Of a stretch of DNA of 64,000 nt, positions 29,246 to 37,509 are shown piece by piece. Every line of letters begins with the position of its first letter. Within the stretch, counting starts at the first letter, position 1. A program made the translations under genes and the position numbers. The DNA is from an uncultured Clostridia bacterium (GTDB lineage Bacteria > Bacillota > Clostridia > TANB77 > CAG-508), in NCBI GenBank assembly GCA_934183305.1, contig CAKPSF010000004.1, forward strand, positions 43,084-107,083, in the 5' to 3' direction. The notes below the pieces were generated by a model, which had not been told where the DNA came from, did no database searches, and saw only the letters and a list, made by a program, of their open reading frames with translations.

Positions 29246-29321
29246 TCCTCGTTAGCTCAGTTGGTAGAGCGCTCGGCTGTTAACCGATAGGTCGCTGGTT
29301 CGAGCCCAGCACGAGGAGCCA
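29246..29321 (+). tRNA. tRNA-Asn (anticodon GTT)
   Basis: A 76-nt cloverleaf: acceptor TCCTCGT pairs with ACGAGGA, D-loop AGCTCAGTTGGTAGAGC, anticodon loop CTGTTAA, T-loop GGTTCGAGCC and an encoded CCA end. It is the only tRNA gene in the window. Confidence 0.97.
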
Positions 29322-29326
29322 AAAAT

Positions 29327-29358
29327 AAAAACAGTTCAAAAATGAACTGTTTTTATTT
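29327..29358 (+). terminator. Terminator after tRNA-Asn
   Basis: The stem AAAACAGTTCA pairs with TGAACTGTTTT and is followed by a T-rich tail. Confidence 0.8.
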
Positions 29359-29418
29359 TGCAATTTAAAATCAATGGTGACCCTAAAAGTACATGCCAAA
29401 CGAAAGCATAAAGGCCAG

Positions 29419-29997
29419 TTATTTCAACTGGTCTTTACACATTTCATATTCATTTTTTATTATAGTATTAATTATTTGTACTGTTTTTTCTAAATTATCA
29501 TTTTTAAGAACATAATCATATAAATTGATTCTTGATTCTTCATAATCAAATCTGTTTAGTCTTAATTTAATTTCTTTTATTGAAGGTTTATCTATCCTAT
29601 TTTTTAATCTTCTTTCTAATTCTTCCTTAGGTACTCTTAAGAAAATAGTTACTACCTTCATATCATCTTTTAGTAAATCTGCAAGATGTTCTGTACCATT
29701 TACATCAATATCTTTTACTATTATTTTTCCTTCTTTTACTTTTTCATTAAAAATTCTTTTAGAAGTTCCATAATAATGATCATGATGTACATTATATTCA
29801 TATAGCTCATTATTTTTTATCATTTCTTCAAATTCTTCTGTTGATACAAAATGATAAGTTCCGCCTTCAACATCGCCAGGTCTCATAGGTCTATCTGTGT
29901 ATGATGGAATTGTTATTATATTTTCTTCTCTTTTTATTAACTCTTTTTTTATTGTATCTTTTCCTGCACCAGATACTCCTGATAAGATTACTAGCAT
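29419..29997 (-). CDS. gmk: Guanylate kinase
   Basis: The 192-residue enzyme phosphorylates GMP to GDP. The P-loop is LSGVSGAGKDT (residues 4-14, with D where most have S or G), followed by the GMP-binding YTDRPMRPGDVEGGTYHF and the lid RLKNRIDKPS. It overlaps rpoZ by 7 bp, a classical Firmicutes pair. A weak hairpin (29408-29436) overlaps its stop codon and may end the transcript. Confidence 0.93.
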   Translation of the reverse strand: MLVILSGVSGAGKDTIKKELIKREENIITIPSYTDRPMRPGDVEGGTYHFVSTEEFEEMIKNNELYEYNVHHDHYYGTSKRIFNEKVKEGKIIVKDIDVNGTEHLADLLKDDMKVVTIFLRVPKEELERRLKNRIDKPSIKEIKLRLNRFDYEESRINLYDYVLKNDNLEKTVQIINTIIKNEYEMCKDQLK

Positions 29998-30179
29998 GGT
30001 TTCACCTTACCTTCTGCAATTTCATTTGCAGCTAAAGTTACTGGTGATTTTTCATCTACTCTAGTCATACAAATATCTCCAGCAGCTATTTGTCTAGCTC
30101 TTTTAGCAGTTACAATAACAAGTCTATACCTGTTATCAACCTTTTTTAATAATTCTTGTACACTTGGTTTTACCATCAT
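29991..30179 (-). CDS. rpoZ: RNA polymerase omega subunit
   Basis: The 62-residue protein shows the omega pattern NRYRLVIVTAKRARQI and the helix KSPVTLAANEIAEGKV. It aids RNA polymerase assembly. GGAGG lies 9 bp before the ATG at 30179. It overlaps gmk and follows yicC by 26 bp. Confidence 0.94.
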   Translation of the reverse strand: MMVKPSVQELLKKVDNRYRLVIVTAKRARQIAAGDICMTRVDEKSPVTLAANEIAEGKVKPC

Positions 30180-30205
30180 AATTTTATTCCTCCATAACTT
30201 AAAAT

Positions 30206-31078
30206 TTATTCTATATTTTGTATTTGTTCACGAATATCTTCTATTTGTGTTTTCATTTCAATAACCAAATTTGTTATTTCAACTGAACTTGACTTAGAAC
30301 CTATTGTATTTGTTTCTCTGTTCATCTCTTGAATTAAGAAATCAATTTTTTTGCCAACAACTTTTTCTTTCATCAATTCTTTAAATTGATATATATGACT
30401 ATTAAGTCTTGTAATTTCTTCTTCCACTGAACATTTATCTGCATATATAACAGTTTCCATTGCTAGTCTATTCTCATCAATATTATCTGTATTCAATAGT
30501 TCTTTTATTCTTGTTTCTAATTTTACTACATATTCTTTAATAAGTCTAGTAGAATTTTCAGAAATTATATTAACTTTGCTTTGGATATCATCTATTCTTT
30601 TAGATAAATCCTCATATATTTTATTTCCTTCTATTTCTTTCATTGAAATAAATGATTTTAAAGCTTCTTCTAATGGTATTTTTAACTCATTCCAAATTAG
30701 TTCTTCATCATCTTCGTTTTCAATTACAAGAACATCTGGCATTTTTGAAATATCAATAACATTTATTTTATCTTCCAATCCATTATTTTGTGCCAACTCT
30801 TTTAGTTCATTTATATAAATACTAGCTAGTTCATTATTAAATTTTATATTTTTTCCTTTTGTACTGTTATTATAAAAAGAAACAAGAACATCTATTTTGC
30901 CACGAGATACCTTACTCGTTACTTCTTTTTTGATTTTTTCTTCCAAATAGCTTATACTTCTTGGAACTTTTACAGAAACGTCGCAATATCTATTATTTAC
31001 AGCTTTAATTTCTACTGTATATTCTCTTCCATCTATTTCATATATTCCTCTACCATATCCTGTCATGCTTCTAATCAT
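30206..31078 (-). CDS. yicC: YicC family endoribonuclease-like protein
   Basis: The 290-residue protein begins MIRSMTGYGRG, the family signature, and has the C-terminal QEMNRETNTIGSKS motif (DUF1732). The family is linked to RNA turnover; E. coli YicC has endoribonuclease activity. The conserved order yicC-rpoZ-gmk supports the call. Confidence 0.93.
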   Translation of the reverse strand: MIRSMTGYGRGIYEIDGREYTVEIKAVNNRYCDVSVKVPRSISYLEEKIKKEVTSKVSRGKIDVLVSFYNNSTKGKNIKFNNELASIYINELKELAQNNGLEDKINVIDISKMPDVLVIENEDDEELIWNELKIPLEEALKSFISMKEIEGNKIYEDLSKRIDDIQSKVNIISENSTRLIKEYVVKLETRIKELLNTDNIDENRLAMETVIYADKCSVEEEITRLNSHIYQFKELMKEKVVGKKIDFLIQEMNRETNTIGSKSSSVEITNLVIEMKTQIEDIREQIQNIE

Positions 31079-31107
31079 TGTTAGTATTTCCTCCTTTAAT
31101 CTAAATG

Positions 31108-31635
31108 TTACTTTTTTACTATATCTCTAATATCGTTTAATTCTTTATAATATTGTTTCTTCATATTTTTTATTGTTAGAATTGTTTTAATTATATAATA
31201 TATAACCACTACTGCAAGTATTCCAGCCAATATATTGTTATAGGTTATGTAAAAAAGTGAATATGCATATACACTAAACAGTGTTATCGTTGCTAGTACC
31301 AAAAACTCAGCTCCATATAAAAATAAATATCCATTATCTTTTCTATAACTTAATTCAAAAAATGTAATTGAAACAATTGCTAATATTATACATAAAATTC
31401 TTATTCCTAAAATATATGTTGCTGTTTCAATATGTAATGATAATATATTTAGTAATATTAGATATATTATCATTATAGCAGCAATAATACTATTTTTTAA
31501 AACTCTCTTTTTTATTTGTTTTTTATAATCTTCTGGTATTATTCTACTCTTTTTATACTCTTCATCAAATTTTTGTATGTTTTCTTCTTTGATTTTTTCC
31601 AACTTCTTTTGTTCTCTTTTAGATAATTCTTTCAC
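31108..31635 (-). CDS. Hypothetical four-helix membrane protein
   Basis: The 175-residue protein has a highly charged N-terminus (KREQKKLEKIKEENIQK), then four hydrophobic segments between about residues 50 and 155 and a basic tail. It begins at GTG 31635 with GGAGG 8 bp upstream; that ribosome site overlaps the stop of rsmE, so translation is probably coupled. I do not recognise a family. It shares the rsmE-gmk transcript. Confidence 0.7.
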   Translation of the reverse strand: MKELSKREQKKLEKIKEENIQKFDEEYKKSRIIPEDYKKQIKKRVLKNSIIAAIMIIYLILLNILSLHIETATYILGIRILCIILAIVSITFFELSYRKDNGYLFLYGAEFLVLATITLFSVYAYSLFYITYNNILAGILAVVVIYYIIKTILTIKNMKKQYYKELNDIRDIVKK

Positions 31636-31638
31636 AAA

Positions 31639-32385
31639 TTATTCCTCCAACTCGTATAAAATATTGCTTGCTATAACAAGTGGTGCTGTTTCTGTTCTTA
31701 ATATTCTATTTCCTAATGTAACTGTTTTAAATCCTTCTAGCTCTAATCTATTTATTTCTGTTTCATCTATTCCGCCTTCTGGTCCAATAACCACTGCAAT
31801 TTTTAGATTTTCTTTATTGCCTTTCAAGGTATTTAAAACTTTTTTCAAAGTATTTTTATTTTCATTTTCATATGCAACTAAAAGTATATCATAGTCTGAT
31901 ATTTTTTCAAATATTTGTTTAAAATTTATTATATTATTTACTTTTAATATTTCATCTCTTTTAGATTGTTTTGAAGCTACCTCTGCAATCTTATTCCATC
32001 TATCTAACTTTTTTATTTTATCTTTTTCTTCTAATTTTACAATAGTTCTTTTCATTATAACAGGAGTTATTTCTTTTACGCCTATTTCTGTACACTTTTC
32101 AATTATATATTCCATTTTATCTGCTTTAGGTAATCCTTGAAAAATATGAATATACGTTTTAGGCTCTGTCGTTTCTAATAGTTCTTCTAAAACTTTGCAG
32201 GTCACTTCACTACTATTAAATTCTAGTATCTCACATATAAAACTACTTGATGTTTCTTTATTACAAATGCATATATTTTCTCCCTCTTTTAGTCTTAATA
32301 CATTTTTTATATGGTTAACATCTTGTCCAATTATTTTAATTATTTTATCATCTATTTGTTCTTCTTCTACAAAAAACTTATACAT
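31639..32385 (-). CDS. rsmE: 16S rRNA m3U1498 methyltransferase RsmE
   Basis: The 248-residue SPOUT methyltransferase has a PUA-like N-domain (HIKNVLRLKEGE), the middle IEKCTEIGVKEITPV and the C-terminal knot motifs VIGPEGGIDETEI and LGNRILRTETAPLV. It methylates U1498 of 16S rRNA. I chose ATG 32385 (MYKFFVEEEQI) with AGGAGA 9 bp upstream over the TTG at 32406, which sits on that ribosome site. Confidence 0.94.
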   Translation of the reverse strand: MYKFFVEEEQIDDKIIKIIGQDVNHIKNVLRLKEGENICICNKETSSSFICEILEFNSSEVTCKVLEELLETTEPKTYIHIFQGLPKADKMEYIIEKCTEIGVKEITPVIMKRTIVKLEEKDKIKKLDRWNKIAEVASKQSKRDEILKVNNIINFKQIFEKISDYDILLVAYENENKNTLKKVLNTLKGNKENLKIAVVIGPEGGIDETEINRLELEGFKTVTLGNRILRTETAPLVIASNILYELEE

Positions 32386-32415
32386 TATTAATTTTCTCCT
32401 ATACAATAATAAATT

Positions 32416-32437
32416 AGGCGGATCTTATGTCCGCCCA
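32416..32437 (-). terminator. Hairpin between xerD and rsmE
   Basis: GGGCGGAC pairs with the following TCCGCC on the minus strand; GC-rich for this genome. The T tail is weak, so it could be an attenuator rather than a full terminator. Confidence 0.55.
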
Positions 32438-32467
32438 TTATGTATCATATTTAATTAACATTTATTT

Positions 32468-33349
32468 TTATGCTCTTGGATGTGCTTTTCTATATATATT
32501 TCTAATACTATCATCTTGGAATTGCATATAAACTTGTGTTGATGATATATCTGAATGTCCAAGCATTGTTTGTATTGATTTTAAGTCTGCTCCATTTTGT
32601 AATAAGTGTGTTGCAAATGAGTGTCTTAATACATGCGGTGTTATGTCCTTTGTAATGTGTGCTTGTTCTTTATAATATTTTATAATTTTCCAGAAACCTT
32701 GTCTTGTTAATCTTCCGCCATTAATATTTACAAATAATGCGTTTTCGTCTTCATCTCTAACTAAAATAGGTCTTGCCTCTTCCATGTATTCTTTTAAAGC
32801 TTTTAGTGATAAAGTTCCTAATGGAATTGTTCTTTGTTTAACTGCTGATTTACAAACAACAGTTGCATTTTCTAAATCAACATCTTCAACATTTAAAGAT
32901 ATTATTTCTGTAACTCTCATTCCAGTAGCATATGCAAATTCAAGCATAGCTTTATCTCTAGTTCCCTTTAAATCTACATCTTTTGGTTGATTTAAAAGTA
33001 ATTCTATTTCTTGTGAAGATAATATGCTTGGTGCATGTTTTTCTACCTTTGGAGCTTGAACATTTTCAGTTGGATTTACTTTTATCTTTTTATTTCTTAA
33101 TTCATATTGATAAAAAGATCTAATAGAAGCTAAACTTCTAGAAATACTTGATGTTTTTTTGCCTATTTCTTGTAAATGTTTTAAGTACTCTTTTATATCT
33201 TCTGTTTTAACTTTTGAATAATTTATTTTCTTTTCGTCTAAGTATTTTGAAAATTGTAATACGTCTCTTTCGTATGATTGTAGTGTGTTTGTTGACATTT
33301 TCTTTTCATTTTGTAAGAATTCTAAAAAAGTCTTAATTTGTTTTTCCAT
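32468..33349 (-). CDS. xerD: Tyrosine site-specific recombinase XerD/XerC
   Basis: The 293-residue enzyme has an N-terminal SAM-like core-binding domain and a catalytic domain with the complete set: Arg in TGMRVTEI, HVLRHSFATHLL, LGHSDISSTQVYM (catalytic tyrosine). It resolves chromosome dimers. Length and lack of mobile neighbours favour a housekeeping XerD over a phage integrase. Confidence 0.92.
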   Translation of the reverse strand: MEKQIKTFLEFLQNEKKMSTNTLQSYERDVLQFSKYLDEKKINYSKVKTEDIKEYLKHLQEIGKKTSSISRSLASIRSFYQYELRNKKIKVNPTENVQAPKVEKHAPSILSSQEIELLLNQPKDVDLKGTRDKAMLEFAYATGMRVTEIISLNVEDVDLENATVVCKSAVKQRTIPLGTLSLKALKEYMEEARPILVRDEDENALFVNINGGRLTRQGFWKIIKYYKEQAHITKDITPHVLRHSFATHLLQNGADLKSIQTMLGHSDISSTQVYMQFQDDSIRNIYRKAHPRA

Positions 33350-33433
33350 TTTATAGCTCCCCCATCTTTTTATAATAATTTACATAAGTTATATCAAATA
33401 ACTTAAAAAAAGTAAATAGTTTTTTAAACATTT

Positions 33434-34084
33434 TTAAATTTTTATATATTTTAATAAAATAATGAATAAATTTGTTGAAATATACACTTCAATCAATGAA
33501 GCAATAAGCATTAATAATAACATTATTAAACAAAAAAATGTATGTCGCAATATTTCTATTTTTATATTATTTCTATCTTTATTTTTCATAATCGACTTAT
33601 ATAATCTAGCTCCACTAACGCAAATACTAAACATTGCTGGTATTAATATTACATTTTGTAATAATAATAAAGAAAGTGAAACTAATATTCCATTTCCTGG
33701 TCCATATATATACATTATGCTACTTATTGTAAATCCAATAGAAAAACCTTTGAAAGCCATTGTTCCATATACAATTGGTATGCCTATTATTGTAGCCGCT
33801 CCGAACCACAAAACTATTACAAATATTATATTAGAAGTAATTGATTTTTTTAGCAAATTAAATAAGTTTATACCTTCTGAGCTTTTAATATTTGTCGATA
33901 AATCATTAAAGTATGTTTCAATTTCTTGGATTTGTGTATCATTTAGATTATTCATAAACATTACGCCAATAATTAAACCAACAAAAAACAAAACAGTAAC
34001 TAGCAAAAATTCTCTTTTATTATTAACAACAAAATTAAATAATGCAGTTCCAAATTTAGAACCTTTACCAATTCTTTTAGACAT
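33434..34084 (-). CDS. spoIIM: Stage II sporulation protein M
   Basis: The 216-residue protein has about five membrane segments and matches the SpoIIM/DUF95 family in layout: a charged N-terminus, FVVGL-like first helix (FFVGLIIGVMFM), and GIPIVYGTMAFKGFSIGF. SpoIIM works with SpoIID and SpoIIP in engulfment peptidoglycan remodelling. It is upstream of xerD, an arrangement seen in other clostridia. Confidence 0.85.
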   Translation of the reverse strand: MSKRIGKGSKFGTALFNFVVNNKREFLLVTVLFFVGLIIGVMFMNNLNDTQIQEIETYFNDLSTNIKSSEGINLFNLLKKSITSNIIFVIVLWFGAATIIGIPIVYGTMAFKGFSIGFTISSIMYIYGPGNGILVSLSLLLLQNVILIPAMFSICVSGARLYKSIMKNKDRNNIKIEILRHTFFCLIMLLLMLIASLIEVYISTNLFIILLKYIKI

Positions 34085-34121
34085 TACATAAAACCCTCTC
34101 TTGTTATATTTAATAACACAA

Positions 34122-34246
34122 GTTCAAAATAGAATTAGTATTTGGCTAGGCGCGCAATAATTCAAATATCAATGAGACGTGCTATTTGCACGTTGATTTG
34201 ATTTTGAATTATTAGCAACGACGCCAAATGCAATTATCTTTTGAAC
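34122..34246. repeat. 125-nt imperfect palindrome, MITE-like or structured RNA
   Basis: Nested inverted repeats span the gap between the EndoQ-like gene stop and spoIIM: GTTCAAAA.../...TTTTGAAC outer, TTTGGC/GCCAAA next, AATAATTCAAA/TTTGAATTATT (11 bp), and an inner ATCAA-CGTGC/GCACG-TTGAT hairpin. It is richer in G+C than its surroundings and lacks a T run. It could be a miniature transposable element or a non-coding RNA. Confidence 0.75.
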
Positions 34247-34280
34247 GTAACCCTTACGTAATGTCTATGAAATAAAAATA

Positions 34281-35474
34281 CTATTTAGAACTTATTTTTC
34301 CATAAACTCCACCGCCACCGGCTTCAATTTTTACATTACCTTCTCTTGCATTAATTATATTATTTGCAACTTTTTCCCCAATAACAGCTTCCAAATCATC
34401 TTTCGATAACTTATGTAATATATTCATTTCTGTGCCAAAAGTAGCTAACAATTTGTCTATTGTTTTTCCTCCAAGTCCAGGAACAAAAGTTAATGGAATT
34501 TGATATACATATGGTGGTCTAAAAGCTGGACTTTTTGTTTTTTCTTTGTCTTTTATTATTTCTATTCTATCAAAAACTCCCATTGTAATGTTAGAACTAT
34601 CACAATCAGGACATTTAGTAACAGGTGCTTCTCCTGGTATTGGTTTATCACATTTTTCGCAATATGTTCTATGGTATTTTCCAAGTTTTGGATCCATTCC
34701 ATAGTTCGCTAATATCTTTCTTCCATCTTCGTTTCTTAGTGCTTTTAAAAATTCTTTAAAACTTATGTCTTCTACTAAAATTTTATTATATTCTCTAGCA
34801 ATTTTAGGAAGAGAATGTGCATCTGAATTAGTTAGAAAAGTTTTTGTTTCAAGTTCAGATATCTGGTCTGCTAAATATGTATCAGATGAAAGTCCCAACT
34901 CAATTGCTGGTACTTTGCTAAATTTTTCTTTAAATATTTTTTCTAATCTATCTGTACAATTACCATAAAAGCTCTTATGAGGTGTAAAACAATGAGCTGG
35001 TATCAAAATACCATTATATTTTTCTACAATATCAATTAACTCATATGCAGATATATCGGCTCTTTGAGAGCTAAGTGTTATGTTTTTTATATGATGGCTC
35101 ATTTCATTTGAAAATGCTTTTATATCTTTCAAATGTGGAAAGAAACATATATTATGTGCACTACCAGTTTTGCCATAATCATTTATTTCAGATGTTTCTA
35201 TTTCACTTCCAAGTAATATACAAACTTTATCTTTATATATTATCCCTCCATCTGGTATTTCATATGCTTCACCTGTTTTTAAGAAGTTTTCTATATCTTC
35301 TATTACATATGGTGATGCACAATCTATTATTCCTACAACATTTATTCCTTTTCTTTCTACACATTCTTTAGCAATATTAGCAAAGTTTAAAGACCTTGCA
35401 GCTGTTATTTTTATTGGTTTATTACTTTCACTTCTTCCTATGTGCACATGTAAATCTGCAAATATTTCGTACAT
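34281..35474 (-). CDS. PHP-domain endonuclease Q-like protein
   Basis: The 397-residue protein begins with the PHP metal motif ADLHVH, has GIIDCASP, GSEIET, PAHCFTP and SDAHSLP metal-binding motifs, a zinc ribbon CEKC...CPDC (about residues 270-295) and a C-terminal helix-hairpin-helix-like VPGLGGKTIDKLL. This is the TIGR00375/EndoQ layout: a nuclease that cuts 5' to deaminated bases, known mainly from archaea and some bacteria. DNA repair activity is inferred from family. It is the last gene of a three-gene set. Confidence 0.82.
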   Translation of the reverse strand: MYEIFADLHVHIGRSESNKPIKITAARSLNFANIAKECVERKGINVVGIIDCASPYVIEDIENFLKTGEAYEIPDGGIIYKDKVCILLGSEIETSEINDYGKTGSAHNICFFPHLKDIKAFSNEMSHHIKNITLSSQRADISAYELIDIVEKYNGILIPAHCFTPHKSFYGNCTDRLEKIFKEKFSKVPAIELGLSSDTYLADQISELETKTFLTNSDAHSLPKIAREYNKILVEDISFKEFLKALRNEDGRKILANYGMDPKLGKYHRTYCEKCDKPIPGEAPVTKCPDCDSSNITMGVFDRIEIIKDKEKTKSPAFRPPYVYQIPLTFVPGLGGKTIDKLLATFGTEMNILHKLSKDDLEAVIGEKVANNIINAREGNVKIEAGGGGVYGKISSK

Positions 35475-35548
35475 TTTATTACCTCACTTTTTAGTATTTA
35501 TATTATTAAAATTAGCAGGTACAAGACCTGCATTATAACATATTTATT

Positions 35549-35747
35549 TTACAATTGAAAATCATCTAGCATTGATTTATGTTCTTCAATTGGTTTTTCT
35601 CTTTTAGTCTCAAAATACTCATCAATTCCTTCATTGCCTTTGCTTATAATTGAAATTAAATCTCTAGGTGATACTGTTTTTTCATCTGCTAACTTAATTC
35701 TTTTTGCTATATTTCCATTAAAATCTTCTCTTCCGTCTAAGTTCCAT
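35549..35747 (-). CDS. Hidden small gene (65 aa) requiring a +1 frameshift at codon 5
   Basis: ATG 35747 has GGAG 9 bp upstream, just after the stop of the gene at 35767. The zero frame is ATG GAA CTT AGA CGG and ends at codon 10. Skipping the C of CGG opens a clean 65-residue frame, MELRGREDFNG then KRIKLADEKTVSPRDL and KPIEEHKSMLDDFQL, ending at 35549. In that frame there is no alternative start codon between the preceding stop and the CGG. I do not recognise a family; the sequence is soluble and charged. It lies between the HD-like gene and the EndoQ-like gene. Ordinary gene callers would miss it. Confidence 0.6.
35733..35735 (-). other. In-frame CGG with +1 frameshift (AGA-CGG-A)
   Basis: Fifth codon of the hidden small gene. 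Skipping the C yields AGA GGA AGA GAA GAT and a 61-codon open frame. Confidence 0.65.
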
Positions 35748-35766
35748 AATTTTTCTCTCCTTCACT

Positions 35767-36306
35767 CTAAACTCTAATTCCTTCTTCTATAAAAACAAAT
35801 TCTTTGAATTGTTCCATAAATCTATTGTTGTAACCTTTTAAATTTCTATATTCTGTTAAAACCAATGCCTCATCAATTGGAAATCCTCTTCTTTCCGGTC
35901 TATCTAAAACTAATCCTCCAAAGCAGTCTACTAATTCTAAAATATCACTTTCTGGTTCTCTTGGACTACTTCCACTGTATCTATTTACCTCTTCGCAAAT
36001 TTTACAAAATCTTTTATTAAATCCAAGTGTTGCTAAATATTTGGCTCCATCTTGTGCATAATTTTTTATTGTATGTATATCTGTGGCATCTTTTTTCTTT
36101 TTACAGCCACATAGAAGACAAGCTGTTATAACTAAATTTTTATCAACACCCAAATCTATATCTTCCATAAACATTCTTGCTAGTTCAGTCTTTAAAATAA
36201 CAGAATTATCAAAGAAAATACCTGTTCTTTTTTGAAGATAATATGTAATTTCAAGCTTTTTTATATAGTCCTTTTCACCAAGAATATAATCAGCAAAGGT
36301 TTCCAT
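35767..36306 (-). CDS. Uncharacterised protein, possibly HD-domain related
   Basis: The 179-residue soluble, mostly helical protein has two cysteine clusters (CLLCGCKKKK and CKICEEVNR) and the pattern HTIKNYAQDGAKYLATLGF ... ESDILELVDCFGGLV, which loosely recalls the spacing of HD phosphohydrolases but without a clear HD pair. I would not assign a function. AAGGGG precedes the ATG. It is followed 19 bp later by the hidden frameshift gene and then the EndoQ-like gene, so all three may be one transcript. Confidence 0.6.
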   Translation of the reverse strand: METFADYILGEKDYIKKLEITYYLQKRTGIFFDNSVILKTELARMFMEDIDLGVDKNLVITACLLCGCKKKKDATDIHTIKNYAQDGAKYLATLGFNKRFCKICEEVNRYSGSSPREPESDILELVDCFGGLVLDRPERRGFPIDEALVLTEYRNLKGYNNRFMEQFKEFVFIEEGIRV

Positions 36307-36361
36307 TTAAAATCCCCTTATTCATTTGTAAATATAATTTCACAAATAAATTATATTTCAA

Positions 36362-36428
36362 AAAAAAATATAATACAATCATTGTTACATAAATTTAATA
36401 TCTTTGTAACATAATTGTATTATATTTA
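36362..36428 (-). terminator. Long hairpin terminator after M24 peptidase
   Basis: AAATATAATACAAT pairs with ATTGTATTATATTT, with an inner TGTAACA/TGTTACA arm, and a run of T follows on the minus strand. Confidence 0.75.
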
Positions 36429-36431
36429 AAA

Positions 36432-37493
36432 CTAAATAATTATTATTTCTTTAGATGATTTTGTTAACGGTACACCTATTGTTTTTCCTACTATTACAGT
36501 ATCTTCAATTCTTATTCCAAAATGTCCTGCAATATATATTCCCGGTTCATCTGTTATTATCATATTAGGTTTTAAAATAACTTCTGATTTAGAACCTAAT
36601 GTTGGTATTTCGTGTATTTCTAACCCAACTGAATGTCCTAAGCCATGTATTAAATCATATCCATTTATTTCAAAATCATTTATTACCATCTTAGCTAAGT
36701 TTTTACATATTGTTCCCTCATGCATTTCTTTTATAGTTTGTACTTGATTTTTTAAAACAAGATTATATACTTTTTTTACTTCTTCTGAAACTTCTCCAAC
36801 AAATATTGTTCTTGTCATGTCTGAACAATAGCCGTTGTATTTACATCCCATATCAATTGTAATCACATCGCCATTTTCAATTTTTCTATCTGTTGAGACT
36901 GCATGAGGTTTTGATGAATTTGGTCCAGATGCCACAATTGTATCAAAAGCTAAACCGTCAGCTCCATTTATTCTAAAAAATCTCTCAATCGCATTAGCAA
37001 TTTGTTTCTCTGTCATTCCAATTTTTATATAATTTAACAAGTATTCAAAGCAATCATCTGTTATATTGCATGCCTTAGTTATATTTTTTATTTCTTCTTC
37101 ATCTTTTATAGCTCGTTGTTTTTCTATTATTTTTTCCGTTTCCACTAAGTTGTTTATTTTATATTTATACATGTATTCTTTATATTTTGCATAAGTAACA
37201 TAGTATTCTTCAAATCCAACATTTTCGCAGAACAAAAATAAATTTTCTCTATCAGTTTGAGATAAATCTCTTATATCTTCAACTATTATTTCATCTTCTA
37301 TTGTAAGTTTGCTATTAACAGCTTCTATATATCTACCATCTGTAATAAAAAAGTTCTCTTTTCTTCCCAATATTAATATTCCCTCTTCTTTTAGTCCTGT
37401 TAAATAAGTTATATTAATAGGATTAGATACTATCATAGCATCCAAGTTTATACTTTTTATTTTATTTCTAAGCCATCTTATTTTTTCATTCAT
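36432..37493 (-). CDS. Xaa-Pro aminopeptidase-like M24 peptidase
   Basis: The 353-residue protein has a creatinase-like N-domain and a pita-bread domain with metal ligands in ITIDMGCKYNGYCSDMTR, HGLGHSVGLEIHE and ITDEPGIYI. This matches PepP/PepQ-type enzymes that cut X-Pro bonds; length is typical of the Firmicutes YqhT group. It is the last gene of yqeG-prepilin peptidase-M24. Confidence 0.92.
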   Translation of the reverse strand: MNEKIRWLRNKIKSINLDAMIVSNPINITYLTGLKEEGILILGRKENFFITDGRYIEAVNSKLTIEDEIIVEDIRDLSQTDRENLFLFCENVGFEEYYVTYAKYKEYMYKYKINNLVETEKIIEKQRAIKDEEEIKNITKACNITDDCFEYLLNYIKIGMTEKQIANAIERFFRINGADGLAFDTIVASGPNSSKPHAVSTDRKIENGDVITIDMGCKYNGYCSDMTRTIFVGEVSEEVKKVYNLVLKNQVQTIKEMHEGTICKNLAKMVINDFEINGYDLIHGLGHSVGLEIHEIPTLGSKSEVILKPNMIITDEPGIYIAGHFGIRIEDTVIVGKTIGVPLTKSSKEIIII

Positions 37494-37509
37494 AGCAAAC
37501 CTCCCATTT

